Source: Pseudomonadota bacterium (GTDB taxonomy: Bacteria; Pseudomonadota; Gammaproteobacteria; Nitrosococcales; Methylophagaceae). From it: a DNA stretch of 50,528 nt. The notes under the pieces were generated by a model. It did not search any database and was not told where the DNA came from. It worked only from the letters and a program-made list of their open reading frames with translations. Shown here piece after piece: positions 27,732 through 37,312 of this stretch (its first letter is position 1; every line of letters starts with the position of its first letter). The stretch lies in the NCBI GenBank assembly GCA_030576275.1, contig JALIBN010000034.1, forward strand, positions 1-50,528, written 5' to 3'. The position numbers and the translations under genes are program-made.

Positions 27732-29867
27732 ATGACTAGCAATCGTGTAATGACAATGTTTAAGTGGCAGACTCTAACAGGGAAAAGACAAGTGAAAAAC
27801 GAGAAAATGGTAATTAATTATCTAAAAGCGACGTTAACTTTTAGCATCTTAAGTATGATGACCATGGTAAGCGTTATTGCCGCCGCAGCAGATTTGCAGT
27901 CTGTGGATTATTCATCATTAGCCGGTGATAAAACACGATTAGTGCTGACATTTTCAGATCCTGTCGAAAAACCAAACACGTTTTCAATAGATGACCCTGC
28001 ACGCGTAGTTCTAGATTTTACTGGCGTAAAGAATCTGTTAGATAAAAAGACACAACAAATCAATCTCGGTGCTACCAAAAGTGTTTCTACTGTCGAGGCA
28101 GGTGAACGCACAAGAATGGTTATCAACCTAAATCAAAAGGTACCCTATAGTATCGAGCAGTCTGGCAATACTGTCATGATTACAATTGATGGTGGTATTC
28201 AGTCAATGGCATCAGTAGCAAAAGGTCATTATCAAGTTACTGATATTGACTTTCGTCGCGGTGAAAAAGGCCAAGCTAAGTTGATGATCGAGCTTAATGA
28301 TCAAGGTGCGGCGATTAATATTCAACAAGAACGCGATACTGTTGTTGTTGACTTAGTCGGAGTAACACTGCCGGAGAAATTGCAACGCCGTTTAGATGTA
28401 ACTGATTTTGCTACGCCAGTTAATATTATTGATAGCACCCAGAAAGGTGGTAACACAAAGCTTACGTTGTCAACGGTAGGTAAATTTGAGCATATTGCTT
28501 ATCAAACAGATAATATGCTGGTCATCGAAGTTAAACCTGTTGTAGAAGACCTGCAATCTGCCGAACGTAAAGATGAGTTTGGATATACAGGTGATAAATT
28601 ATCACTGAATTTCCAAAGCATTGAAGTCCGAGCTGTATTGCAGTTATTAGCTGATTTCACTGAAATGAATTTGGTGACAAGTGATACGGTACAGGGTAAT
28701 TTGACGCTAAGGCTAAAAAATGTCCCCTGGGATCAGGCTTTAGATATTATTCTAAAAACCAAAGGTTTGGCGATGCGTCAAAATGGCAACGTTATGTTGA
28801 TTGCCCCTGCCGCAGAAATTGCCGCGCGTGAAAAACAAGAGTTAGCAGCACAAAAACAATTAATCGAACTAGAACCGTTATACTCAGAAATTATTGAAAT
28901 TAACTTTGCTAAAGCAACTGACTTAGCAACACTTCTGTCAAGTAATACTGAAGAAACAGGAGCAGGTGTGACCGGTTTCCTCTCAACACGAGGAAGTGCG
29001 ACTGTCGATCTTCGAACAAATTCGTTACTTCTACGAGATACACCTGGGCAATTAGTTCAAATTAAAAAGCTTATTGCTAAATTAGATATACCTGTACGTC
29101 AGGTATTGATTGAGTCACGAATTGTAATTGCCAATAATGACTTTACCAAAGAGTTAGGCGTTAGATTTGGTACTAGCGCTCAAAGTAATACGCTAGGGGC
29201 TGGGGTGACAGGTAATCTTGAAAATTTGGTTATTGATGGAGCAAATGATAGAGTTTCCCCTGCTATTCCAAGTGCTACGAATCTAAATGTTAATCTGCCG
29301 GTGACAAATCCTGCAGGCTCAATTGCCTTGGCGTTAGCGAAACTACCATTTGGTACCTTGTTAGAGTTAGAGCTCTCTGCGATGCAGGCGGAGAATAAAG
29401 GTGAAGTCATTTCTAGTCCACGTGTTATTACTTCAAACCAAGCCACTGCGATTATTGAGCAAGGTACAGAAATCCCTTACCAAGAAGCGAGTTCTAGTGG
29501 TGCGACATCAGTATCATTTAAAAAAGCGGTGTTGAGTCTAGAAGTTACGCCGCAAATAACACCTGATGATAAAATAATCATGGACTTGAAGGTTAATAAA
29601 GATCAGGCTGTCTTTGACCCTCGATTTACAGTGCCGAGCATAGATACTAAAAAAGTTGAAACACAGGTATTGGTAGAAAATGGTGAAACGGTTGTTCTAG
29701 GTGGTGTCTATGAGCAAACAAAAAGTAATGGCGTGTCACGAGTACCCTTTTTTGGTGACTTGCCTTATGTAGGGTTTTTATTTAAAACAACGAACAGTGT
29801 CGATGATAAACAAGAGTTGTTAATTTTTGTGACACCTAAAATAATTAAAGATAGCCTCAATTTTTAA
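27732..29867 (+). CDS. pilQ: Type IV pilus secretin PilQ
   Basis: A 711-residue outer-membrane secretin. Two N-terminal AMIN domains (VDYSSLAGDKTRLVLTFSDP and a second copy near residue 165) bind peptidoglycan, followed by STN/N1 domains (SLNFQSIEVRAVLQLLADFT) and the secretin channel (VISSPRVITSNQATAIIEQG, then VENGETVVLGGVYEQ). It ends QELLIFVTPKIIKD, typical of PilQ. The first ATG is used, with AAGG upstream. An internal ATG at 27807 would give a more normal signal peptide (MVINYLKATL...VIAAAA), so the true start may be there. Confidence 0.95.
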   Translation: MTSNRVMTMFKWQTLTGKRQVKNEKMVINYLKATLTFSILSMMTMVSVIAAAADLQSVDYSSLAGDKTRLVLTFSDPVEKPNTFSIDDPARVVLDFTGVKNLLDKKTQQINLGATKSVSTVEAGERTRMVINLNQKVPYSIEQSGNTVMITIDGGIQSMASVAKGHYQVTDIDFRRGEKGQAKLMIELNDQGAAINIQQERDTVVVDLVGVTLPEKLQRRLDVTDFATPVNIIDSTQKGGNTKLTLSTVGKFEHIAYQTDNMLVIEVKPVVEDLQSAERKDEFGYTGDKLSLNFQSIEVRAVLQLLADFTEMNLVTSDTVQGNLTLRLKNVPWDQALDIILKTKGLAMRQNGNVMLIAPAAEIAAREKQELAAQKQLIELEPLYSEIIEINFAKATDLATLLSSNTEETGAGVTGFLSTRGSATVDLRTNSLLLRDTPGQLVQIKKLIAKLDIPVRQVLIESRIVIANNDFTKELGVRFGTSAQSNTLGAGVTGNLENLVIDGANDRVSPAIPSATNLNVNLPVTNPAGSIALALAKLPFGTLLELELSAMQAENKGEVISSPRVITSNQATAIIEQGTEIPYQEASSSGATSVSFKKAVLSLEVTPQITPDDKIIMDLKVNKDQAVFDPRFTVPSIDTKKVETQVLVENGETVVLGGVYEQTKSNGVSRVPFFGDLPYVGFLFKTTNSVDDKQELLIFVTPKIIKDSLNF

Positions 29868-29888
29868 GCAATAATAAATTGAGTTTTA

Positions 29889-29918
29889 AAAGGCCGGGTC
29901 ATTAGATTCGGCTTTTTT
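29889..29918 (+). terminator. Terminator between pilQ and aroK
   Basis: AAAGGCCGGGTC, loop ATTA, GATTCGGCTTTT: a 12-pair stem (three G-U pairs) running into six T bases. It should end or attenuate the pil transcript before aroK. Confidence 0.8.
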
Positions 29919-29949
29919 GTCGTAAAAATAAATTAAGAGTGGGCCGCGA

Positions 29950-30471
29950 GTGGTAAGAGGTAATATATTCCTGATAGGACCAATGGGTGCAGGAAAATCA
30001 ACTGTTGGAAGGCAATTAGCTAAGGCTTTAGGCCGAGATTTTTTTGATAGTGATAAGGAAATTGAAAAACGTACCGGCGTGTCTATTTCATGGATATTTG
30101 AAATGGAAGGCGAGGCTGGTTTCCGGATACGTGAACAAAAAATAATCGAAGAATTAACCAGCTTAAATGATATTGTCCTTGCCACCGGTGGCGGCGCTAT
30201 TTTAGCAGAAGAAAATCGTCGAGCTTTGCGTTCACGGGGAAATGTGGTTTATTTATCGGCAACTGCCGATCAATTGTTTCGACGTACTGCTAAAGATAAA
30301 AAAAGACCGCTATTACAAACTGATGATCCTAAAAAACAGATAGAGGATTTACTTGCGTTACGGGATCCTCTTTACAGTAGCGTGGCAGATGTTGAATTGC
30401 GTACAGGTGAGCAATCTATTCAACATGCAGTAGCGCAAGTAATTGAGCAATTAGAAGAACTGGTTAAATAA
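29950..30471 (+). CDS. aroK: Shikimate kinase
   Basis: A 173-residue kinase that phosphorylates shikimate in aromatic amino acid, folate and quinone biosynthesis. Walker [10 protein letters not shown] (near residue 10), the shikimate-binding [11 protein letters not shown] and FRIREQ segments, and the LATGGGAI motif are all present. It starts at GTG; the sequence from the third residue matches the E. coli AroK start. Eight bases separate it from aroB. Chorismate made through this pathway would also feed the pabB gene in the one-carbon region. Confidence 0.96.
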   Translation: MVRGNIFLIGPMGAGKSTVGRQLAKALGRDFFDSDKEIEKRTGVSISWIFEMEGEAGFRIREQKIIEELTSLNDIVLATGGGAILAEENRRALRSRGNVVYLSATADQLFRRTAKDKKRPLLQTDDPKKQIEDLLALRDPLYSSVADVELRTGEQSIQHAVAQVIEQLEELVK

Positions 30472-30479
30472 GGTTTGTC

Positions 30480-31559
30480 ATGAAAACACTTCAGGTTTCC
30501 TTAGGTGATCGTAGTTATCCCATTTATATTGGTGGCGATTTATTATCACAAGCAACACTACTTAAAGAACATATTAAAGGAAAGGACGTATTAGTGGTAA
30601 CAAATACCACGGTAGCGCCTCTATATTTACAATCCGTCCTAGATACGTTATCAGGTTATCGCTGTGAATCCGTTATTCTTCCGGATGGCGAACAATATAA
30701 AACGTTAGAAGTATTGAACCAAGTCTTCACCAAACTATTGGAAGCAAAATTTTCTCGTAAGGTGACTTTGATCGCTTTAGGTGGCGGCGTGGTGGGCGAT
30801 ATGACAGGTTTCGCCGCGGCATGTTATCAGCGTGGTGTGCCATTCATTCAGATCCCGACAACATTATTATCTCAGGTTGACTCATCAGTGGGAGGTAAAA
30901 CCGCTGTTAATCATGCCTTAGGGAAAAATATGATTGGTGCTTTTTACCAACCGCAATGCGTTATTGCTGATACCTTGACCTTAACGACTCTAGACGACCG
31001 ACAATTATCTTCAGGATTGGCGGAAGTTATCAAATACGGCTTGATTAACGACCCTGAATTTTTTGACTGGCTAGAACAGAATATGCCGAGATTAATCGCT
31101 CGCGATCAAGCACTATTAGCTGAAGCCATTGAGCGCTCTTGCCAAGACAAAGCTGATGTAGTTGCAAGTGATGAGCTTGAGCAAGGTGTGCGAGCATTAC
31201 TAAACTTAGGCCATACTTTTGGACATGCTATTGAAACGGGTATGGGCTATGGTAATTGGTTGCACGGTGAAGCGATCGCAGTAGGTATGGTGATGGCTGC
31301 AGAGTTATCGCAACGAATGGGTTGGATACAAGATATTGATGTCGCTCGGATTAGAGCATTGTTTGTAGCCGCGGGCTTACCTATATTAGCACCTAAAGGA
31401 ATGACTTCCGAACAGTTCATGACTTTAATGTCAGTTGATAAAAAAGTCCAAGATGGTCATATTAGGCTTGTGTTGTTACGAGGTATTGGTCAGGCCATTA
31501 TTAGTGACGATTATTCTGTGACAAAATTGGCTGATACCTTGGAGTCCTTCGAGCGCTAG
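30480..31559 (+). CDS. aroB: 3-dehydroquinate synthase
   Basis: A 359-residue NAD- and zinc-dependent enzyme making 3-dehydroquinate from DAHP, the second step of the shikimate pathway. The conserved [20 protein letters not shown] and [20 protein letters not shown] segments are present, as are the metal ligands in [11 protein letters not shown] and [11 protein letters not shown]. Length is normal. AAGG precedes the ATG; the damX-like gene begins three bases after the stop. Confidence 0.97.
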   Translation: MKTLQVSLGDRSYPIYIGGDLLSQATLLKEHIKGKDVLVVTNTTVAPLYLQSVLDTLSGYRCESVILPDGEQYKTLEVLNQVFTKLLEAKFSRKVTLIALGGGVVGDMTGFAAACYQRGVPFIQIPTTLLSQVDSSVGGKTAVNHALGKNMIGAFYQPQCVIADTLTLTTLDDRQLSSGLAEVIKYGLINDPEFFDWLEQNMPRLIARDQALLAEAIERSCQDKADVVASDELEQGVRALLNLGHTFGHAIETGMGYGNWLHGEAIAVGMVMAAELSQRMGWIQDIDVARIRALFVAAGLPILAPKGMTSEQFMTLMSVDKKVQDGHIRLVLLRGIGQAIISDDYSVTKLADTLESFER

Positions 31560-31562
31560 CTG

Positions 31563-33101
31563 ATGAATGAATTTACATCTCCTTCAGCTGAACCTAACTA
31601 TATTGCACGTTTAGCACTGCAAGCTGCGCCATTTAATGTCTTGGTTGAACCCAATATATTTTTCAAAGGTGAGCAAATAGAGCAACGTTATAATCTTTTA
31701 TTGCACTTGATTAGAGCCAGTGACAAGGTAGGCTTATTATTAGCTGAGCAAGGCTTAGGAAAAAGTACACTGCTCACACAACTGCAGCTTAACAAAACTG
31801 ATGATCTGAGAATTTGCCGTATTAATGGCCATGCTTCTTTAACATCGATGGAAATTATCATGCAGTGTTTATCTGCTTTTGGCGTTGATGATAATGACGT
31901 TAAATTCAGTAATGATCATCTTATTCTTCTTAAAGATAGATTATCTGGTCTTCGCCAGTTAAACATCAAACCGCTATTACTTATTGATGATATCGATCTA
32001 GTCTCCGAAGAGCCTTTGGTAGTATTGATGGACTGTCTATCGTGGCAAAACAACGATGCTTTTTTACTACAGGCCATATTCACTAGTAAACAAATATTGC
32101 CTTCCTTAGCAAATATTCACGGACGATTGCAACAGATTGATTTGCCTGCACTATCGGAACAAGAAGTGCCCTCATATTTAGATTATCGCTTAAAGGTGGT
32201 CGGCTATAAGGGTGAATCTGTTTTTAATCTAAAGGATTTGAAACAGTGTTATCGACAATCGACGGGTATACCGGCTTTAATCAACCAATGGGCTCATCAA
32301 CACCTATTGGGGTTGAAATCTACTGTCGCTAACCCGATAAAGATCAACATGAATTTTAACGTTGGGCGCTTTATCCCATTACTCCGTTGGTCGGGTTTAG
32401 GATTATTGGTAAGCACGCTCATTGTGCTATTGTTATTTCAAGATACAATTAATGACTTGTTTGCACCAAAAATGGTTGAAGAAATGACCATTGAAAAACC
32501 CTTTACTAAACAAGAAGAGTCATTGGCGACCGTTATTCTCGATGAAGATAAAGTCACTTCTTCTGCACAAGCAGAACGAGATGAACTCAAATCATTAGTT
32601 TCTGAGTTAGCTCAAGTTGCTGTCGAGCCTGAGAAAGTCACAGATGCCATCTCACAAGATGAAAATAATCCTAAAGTTCAAACCATCGTGACTCAACCAA
32701 TTTTAGTACCTAAGCCAGAATTAGTACCTAAGCCAGAATTAGTACCTAAGCCAGAATTAGTACCTAAACCAGTTTTAAAAGCAGAACTGTCCCCCGCTAT
32801 TCATCAAAAAAAGTGGATTTTACAACAGAGTGCAACCGATTATACCTTTCAGCTCATGGGGTCCTGGGAGAAACAGGAAGTGGTGGCATTCCTAGAAAAA
32901 TATGCCTTAGCAGGTGATGTAGCTGAATTTGAAAGTATGCGTAATGGTCGCGTTTGGTATGCGTTAATTTATGGTGTTTATGACAATAAACAAGCGGCAT
33001 TGGATGCAAGTAGTAAATGGCCTGCTCCAATTAATACCTTGCCATCATGGTTACGACGTTTTGATAGTGTGCAACAGCAGATTAAAAAAACGGCCAATTA
33101 A
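31563..33101 (+). CDS. damX: DamX-like AAA/SPOR-domain cell division protein
   Basis: A 512-residue protein in the standard damX position after aroB. An N-terminal ExeA-like AAA ATPase domain has Walker A EQGLGKST (residues 62-69) and Walker B LLLIDDIDLV. One membrane helix follows (about 272-293), then a charged linker with a Pro-Lys repeat (381-404) and a C-terminal SPOR domain that would bind denuded peptidoglycan at the septum. The fold order matches DamX of Vibrio and Pseudomonas relatives. The usual downstream dam gene is absent; the furan-cofactor operon converges on this gene instead, 15 bases away. Confidence 0.88.
   Translation: MNEFTSPSAEPNYIARLALQAAPFNVLVEPNIFFKGEQIEQRYNLLLHLIRASDKVGLLLAEQGLGKSTLLTQLQLNKTDDLRICRINGHASLTSMEIIMQCLSAFGVDDNDVKFSNDHLILLKDRLSGLRQLNIKPLLLIDDIDLVSEEPLVVLMDCLSWQNNDAFLLQAIFTSKQILPSLANIHGRLQQIDLPALSEQEVPSYLDYRLKVVGYKGESVFNLKDLKQCYRQSTGIPALINQWAHQHLLGLKSTVANPIKINMNFNVGRFIPLLRWSGLGLLVSTLIVLLLFQDTINDLFAPKMVEEMTIEKPFTKQEESLATVILDEDKVTSSAQAERDELKSLVSELAQVAVEPEKVTDAISQDENNPKVQTIVTQPILVPKPELVPKPELVPKPELVPKPVLKAELSPAIHQKKWILQQSATDYTFQLMGSWEKQEVVAFLEKYALAGDVAEFESMRNGRVWYALIYGVYDNKQAALDASSKWPAPINTLPSWLRRFDSVQQQIKKTAN
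32703..32774 (+). repeat. 18-bp tandem repeat in damX linker
   Basis: Four copies of TTAGTACCTAAGCCAGAA, encoding LVPKPE. The first three are identical at the base level; the fourth has two regions of change. They extend the stiff Pro-Lys linker between the membrane helix and the SPOR domain and are open to copy-number slippage. Confidence 0.95.
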
Positions 33102-33116
33102 AAATACGATTGCCCA

Positions 33117-34274
33117 TTAAAAATAGGATTTAAGTGCAGTAAGTAGCGGCTTGGCTTGGCTAGTGTGACTGGCAAAAACGACACGGTATACTTCTTGACC
33201 ATTTACTTTTGCCGTAGATAACTGCCCAATGTTTATCAAATGAGTTAAGTCGACGGCTGTTGAAGGCCTGAAACAGACGATTCCTGTAGCTGAGTGTAGT
33301 AGCCACCAACTTGACTGTTGTTTTAATCCAACAGCAAACTGTTCTGCTTGGTCGAGGCGCTGGTTAATACGATCTGAGAATGATTGTTTGCCACTTACTA
33401 TTAAACTACACCAAAGCGGCAGAAATAATTCGCCACCATAAGAGCCTCCTATGGTCTGTTTAGGTGGTTGCGTTAGATAATCGACATCAATATCAGAACT
33501 GTTTGTTAAGGACTGTTTATACAGTAACAAGCTACAGGGTTTTGGTTGTCCTAACGCTTTGTGGGGGTCGAAACATATCGAATCAGCTTGGGCAATGCCG
33601 CTAAGATGATGCTGATGAGCTAGTGATAACATTAATGCACCGCCCCATGCGGCATCAATATGACACCAGCTATTAAATTCTTTGGCAATATCAATGCATG
33701 TAGGAATAGGATCAATTGCGCCACAAGAAGAGGTACCCGCAGTGACTACAATGGCTATAGGAGGAATGAGTTGGCAAGCTGAGCGTAAAGCCTTAACATC
33801 TATTTGTCCGAATTCATTAGTCGGAATAGCTTGAAAGTTTAAACCTAAGATGCGGCAGGCTTTACTGATTGAGTAATGAGCCGCTTGTGAGCCATAAATA
33901 ACATTGGATGAATTTGTACTGCGATCTCTTGCTTGCCATAAGGCATCGAGATTGCCATAACTGCTGCCGTGAGTGAAATGTGCAAAAGGCTGTTCAAACA
34001 ACTGACAAAACCAGTCTAGTAATTGTTGTTCAATAGCCGCTAATTGCGGATAGAGTTCGGATGAGAGCAAATTGCCATTGTGCAAGCCTGCTAACAGTTG
34101 TCCTAAGAGAGCAGGTAGGTCGATGGCAGGCGTCATATGTCCTGCCCAGCTAATTTTATGGTGTAGTTGACCTTCCGTTATCAATTGTTGAATGAGCTTT
34201 GCTGACTTGTCATCCTTAGGTAAGGCGTAGAGTTGATTCTGTAATAAGCTGAATATCTCAGATAGTGCTGTCAT
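33117..34274 (-). CDS. PLP-dependent decarboxylase, predicted L-tyrosine (or aspartate) decarboxylase, MfnA-like
   Basis: A 385-residue group II PLP decarboxylase. Visible: the THGSSYGNLDALWQAR segment (101-116), TAGTSSCGAIDPI (178-190), the PLP-pairing aspartate D207 in HIDAAWGG, and the Schiff-base lysine K239 in FDPHKALGQP. Archaeal MfnA makes tyramine for methanofuran, and related enzymes make beta-alanine from aspartate. Its position as the last gene of an operon with MfnD-, MfnE- and MfnF-like genes supports tyramine formation, but substrate cannot be read from the sequence. It overlaps the kinase gene upstream by four bases. Confidence 0.82.
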   Translation of the reverse strand: MTALSEIFSLLQNQLYALPKDDKSAKLIQQLITEGQLHHKISWAGHMTPAIDLPALLGQLLAGLHNGNLLSSELYPQLAAIEQQLLDWFCQLFEQPFAHFTHGSSYGNLDALWQARDRSTNSSNVIYGSQAAHYSISKACRILGLNFQAIPTNEFGQIDVKALRSACQLIPPIAIVVTAGTSSCGAIDPIPTCIDIAKEFNSWCHIDAAWGGALMLSLAHQHHLSGIAQADSICFDPHKALGQPKPCSLLLYKQSLTNSSDIDVDYLTQPPKQTIGGSYGGELFLPLWCSLIVSGKQSFSDRINQRLDQAEQFAVGLKQQSSWWLLHSATGIVCFRPSTAVDLTHLINIGQLSTAKVNGQEVYRVVFASHTSQAKPLLTALKSYF

Positions 34275-34861
34275 GGTAAATACAAGTTGGCTTCATTGCC
34301 ATGGTTTGGAATGCTTTCGGCAAACCCAGCATAGGATTGATAGTGGATGATCCGAGTTGGAATGGAATGCTTAGCAAATAAATCAACAAAGCTACGATCA
34401 ATAACGTTATTGGCCGTGAGTTTTTGGATTGAGGCGCTACTAACGTGAACGTGCTTGACCAATAATAATTGTTCGGCCTCTAGTTTTGATGCTAGCCATA
34501 AAGCAAGGCTATCAGAAGTTAGAGCCCAGCTCTGGGGTAAAATGGGGTCTGCAAGCACGGAATCATCAGGTAGCCATACCGATAATGCTTGTTCGGGCTT
34601 GAGGGCATTAAATGGCTGACATTTAGTTTCAAGTGCGGTCAACATTAAGCCAAACTGTTTCATCGCTATCAGCGCCATATGATGAGCTACTGCATCGTTA
34701 AAATGATGAATTGTCTGAGCTTCACGTACTAGATCGGCAAAGGGACCACCCCCTGGAACTATTACGATGGGTGTTGATATGGAGGTATCTGTCAGAGTTT
34801 GTAGCCATAGCTTTAATTCTGGTGTGCTGTATAAACTGCCACCGAGTTTGACTACTAGCAC
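34271..34861 (-). CDS. Amino-acid-kinase-family protein, MfnE-like, predicted furan phosphate kinase
   Basis: A short (196-residue) amino acid kinase fold. VVKLGGSLYS at the N-terminus and VPGGGPFADLVR (about 34-45) are the nucleotide-binding glycine loops; LTSDSLALWLASKL is the third. In methanogens MfnE phosphorylates aminomethylfuran phosphate to the diphosphate used in the coupling step. The short length and the operon partners fit that role here. It overlaps pabB by seven bases and the decarboxylase gene by four. Activity is inferred from family and context. Confidence 0.78.
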   Translation of the reverse strand: MLVVKLGGSLYSTPELKLWLQTLTDTSISTPIVIVPGGGPFADLVREAQTIHHFNDAVAHHMALIAMKQFGLMLTALETKCQPFNALKPEQALSVWLPDDSVLADPILPQSWALTSDSLALWLASKLEAEQLLLVKHVHVSSASIQKLTANNVIDRSFVDLFAKHSIPTRIIHYQSYAGFAESIPNHGNEANLYLP

Positions 34862-36255
34862 TTTAGTTGTTCAAGTAGTTGGAAAATAGCAGCGGCTTTG
34901 TCGTGCACTTCTTGGTACTCAGCATCAACGGTTGAATCGACAACGATGCCTCCTCCCGCCCAAAAACGCAGGCGATTATCGCTGTATATTAAGGTGCGAA
35001 TAGTGATATTACTATCCATTTTGCCATCAAAACCAATGTAGGCGATGCTACCGCAATAAAGCCCACGACGATGTGGTTCAAGTTCTTCTATGATTTCCAT
35101 CGCACGTAACTTAGGCGCGCCAGTGATTGAGCCACCGGGAAAACAGGCACGTAATAATGAAACGGCATTTTGCTTATCTGCCAAGGTGCCGGTGATCGTG
35201 CTGACTAAATGATGAACGGTTGCAAAAGATTCTAAGGCGAATGGTTTAGGTACTTTAATAGAACCAGGCACACAAACTTTGCCCAGATCATTGCGTAATA
35301 AATCAACGATCATTAGATTTTCAGCCCGATCTTTAAGACTAGCCTGTAATTCATCAGCGAGTAATTTATCACGTTGGGTATTATTCAAATCACGAGGGCG
35401 CGTACCTTTGATTGGCTTGGTTTCAACATGCTGTTGCGTTACTTTCAATAGCCGTTCAGGTGATGAACTGAGTACGGTGGCATAGGGTGTGGCAAAGAAA
35501 CTGGAAAAGGGTGCGGCATTTTGTTTTCGCAGTAATTGGTAGGCAAACCAAGGATCACCTTCGGCATCGATTTCAAATCGTTTAGCGAGGTTGACCTGAT
35601 AACAATCCCCTTCATGAATATAGTGCTGGATTTTGTTAAAGGCAAGTTGATATTCTTTTTGATCTAAATTACAACGTAGCTGACCACTGACATGAAAAGT
35701 GACTGGATTTTTAGGTGGCGTTATAGTCGTTAACGCGCTGACAATGCTAGCCCATTGACCTTGCGTCTCTGCATTAAGCCCGTAACTTGCCAACCAGCAG
35801 CGTTGTTGTTGATGATCGGTAACGATAGCCCAGTCGTAAATACCTATCACCATGTCAGGGATATGTTCTGCATCTATAGCTTGTTGAGGAAGGTTTTCGA
35901 TTCGCCGGCCCAAATCATAAGCAAAATAGCCTAATGCGCCGCCACAAAATGGAAAGTCAGCGTGTTGATGAGGTTTAAACTCATGCAAGATATTTTGTAG
36001 TAGCACAAAAGGATCGTCACTAGACAGTAGGGCATCTTGATTGTGATGTTTGATCAGCGTATCTGCACCAGTAGTGACCAGCGTTATAAAGGGTGCTGCA
36101 GTTTGAATATCATAACGACTATCATCAGATTGACTTGAGTTACTACTATCTAAGAATACCGGCCATGGCTTATTGCGGAGCGCCTCAAAATAAAGGGCGC
36201 TATCTGCCAGATAAGGAAGCTCAGTACAAAGAGGTGGGAGATTTATATCATTCAT
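34855..36255 (-). CDS. pabB: Aminodeoxychorismate synthase component I (PabB)
   Basis: A 466-residue chorismate-utilising enzyme. The PIKGTRPR motif carries the lysine that marks PabB rather than anthranilate synthase (which has PIAGT). LKDRAENLMIVDLLRNDLG and GGSITGAPKLRAMEIIEELE complete the active site. With a PabA/TrpG amidotransferase (not in this window) it makes 4-amino-4-deoxychorismate, the precursor of p-aminobenzoate. p-Aminobenzoate is part of both folate and H4MPT. The gene sits inside the furan-cofactor operon, 10 bases after the MfnF-like gene and overlapping the MfnE-like gene, so its supply is tied to C1-cofactor synthesis. Confidence 0.92.
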   Translation of the reverse strand: MNDINLPPLCTELPYLADSALYFEALRNKPWPVFLDSSNSSQSDDSRYDIQTAAPFITLVTTGADTLIKHHNQDALLSSDDPFVLLQNILHEFKPHQHADFPFCGGALGYFAYDLGRRIENLPQQAIDAEHIPDMVIGIYDWAIVTDHQQQRCWLASYGLNAETQGQWASIVSALTTITPPKNPVTFHVSGQLRCNLDQKEYQLAFNKIQHYIHEGDCYQVNLAKRFEIDAEGDPWFAYQLLRKQNAAPFSSFFATPYATVLSSSPERLLKVTQQHVETKPIKGTRPRDLNNTQRDKLLADELQASLKDRAENLMIVDLLRNDLGKVCVPGSIKVPKPFALESFATVHHLVSTITGTLADKQNAVSLLRACFPGGSITGAPKLRAMEIIEELEPHRRGLYCGSIAYIGFDGKMDSNITIRTLIYSDNRLRFWAGGGIVVDSTVDAEYQEVHDKAAAIFQLLEQLKC

Positions 36256-36265
36256 AGCGCGTATT

Positions 36266-37312
36266 TTACGGTAACTGTTGTTGGGCTAAAAGGGCAACCG
36301 CAACTGCCGGTGCGTGATCAGCGCTAGCAGGATGTTGAATTGATAATATTTCATTGAAATCTAGATAAGGTCGATTAAGACGCTGCGCGCAAGCTTTGGC
36401 GATAAATCGACCCACACCCGCCCCAATAATAGGCGCATCCGTAGCTAATTCCGTGTGTGCAGATAATACTTGTAATATGGCATTGCTAACCAGATGACTT
36501 TGTTGCTCTGCAAACCATTGAGCGAGTTGTTTCCATTGAGCTATATTAGCTTGATTAGCATCGGTGCCGAGTAGTCTAGCGATACGACTAGCGCAAAAAT
36601 CAACTTGCCATGGTTGGCCATCAGCACTGCAATCTTGAATTGAAGTCGGCTCAAGTAAGCCCAATAAACACCAGCAATCACCGGTAGTGGCAAAAACTTC
36701 GGCGGCAAGACTGACTAATACTCCATTGAAGGGGGCATTGTGGCTGAGTGCGAACAGTGGCGTTCTGATTGCGCCGGTATAAAGTAATTCACGGTTAGTT
36801 TGTCGTTGAAAGTCATCAAGGCCATGCGGGATAGCGAAGCCATGACGGAGCGGAATGATATCACAAGTGGTACTGCCAATATCAACGAATAAACCGTCGG
36901 GTATAGCTTGAGCAACGAGACTGGCGCTGGCCTGCCAGTTACGTGATGCGACACTTTTCCAGTATTTAGCGGCTAGTTCTGGTTTTAACCAGCCAGCTTC
37001 CGCGGCATAAACGACGATTTTGTCATGGTTTATATATTGAGCAACACAGGCTAAAATTTCTGCGACGCCCGCTTGGCGATTTGGGAATATATCGACCAAT
37101 TCACCGGTCATGGTGATGGCGGTAATATCATTTTGATTACCAAGTTGTGCAAACACCGATTCAATTGCAGTGGCTAGTTGGTCAATGCCTTGCCATAAAG
37201 GACAAGCAATTTGAATAACGTCTTGTATGTTTCCATTATGATCACTGCGTGCAACTTTGACATGGGCACCGCCAATGTCCCAACCGCTAATATAAGGAAA
37301 TGTTTGTGTCAT
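36266..37312 (-). CDS. H4MPT-linked C1 pathway protein, hydantoinase/oxoprolinase-like, MfnF-like
   Basis: A 348-residue ASKHA-fold protein with GWDIGGAHVKVARS at the N-terminus and GLFVDIGSTTCDIIPL near residue 135, the two phosphate-binding loops. It belongs to the hydantoinase A/oxoprolinase-like group found only with H4MPT-linked C1 pathways. The archaeal member MfnF couples aminomethylfuran diphosphate to gamma-glutamyltyramine in methanofuran synthesis. Operon partners here (MfnD-, MfnE- and MfnA-like) support the same role. It overlaps the upstream ligase gene by four bases. Confidence 0.8.
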   Translation of the reverse strand: MTQTFPYISGWDIGGAHVKVARSDHNGNIQDVIQIACPLWQGIDQLATAIESVFAQLGNQNDITAITMTGELVDIFPNRQAGVAEILACVAQYINHDKIVVYAAEAGWLKPELAAKYWKSVASRNWQASASLVAQAIPDGLFVDIGSTTCDIIPLRHGFAIPHGLDDFQRQTNRELLYTGAIRTPLFALSHNAPFNGVLVSLAAEVFATTGDCWCLLGLLEPTSIQDCSADGQPWQVDFCASRIARLLGTDANQANIAQWKQLAQWFAEQQSHLVSNAILQVLSAHTELATDAPIIGAGVGRFIAKACAQRLNRPYLDFNEILSIQHPASADHAPAVAVALLAQQQLP

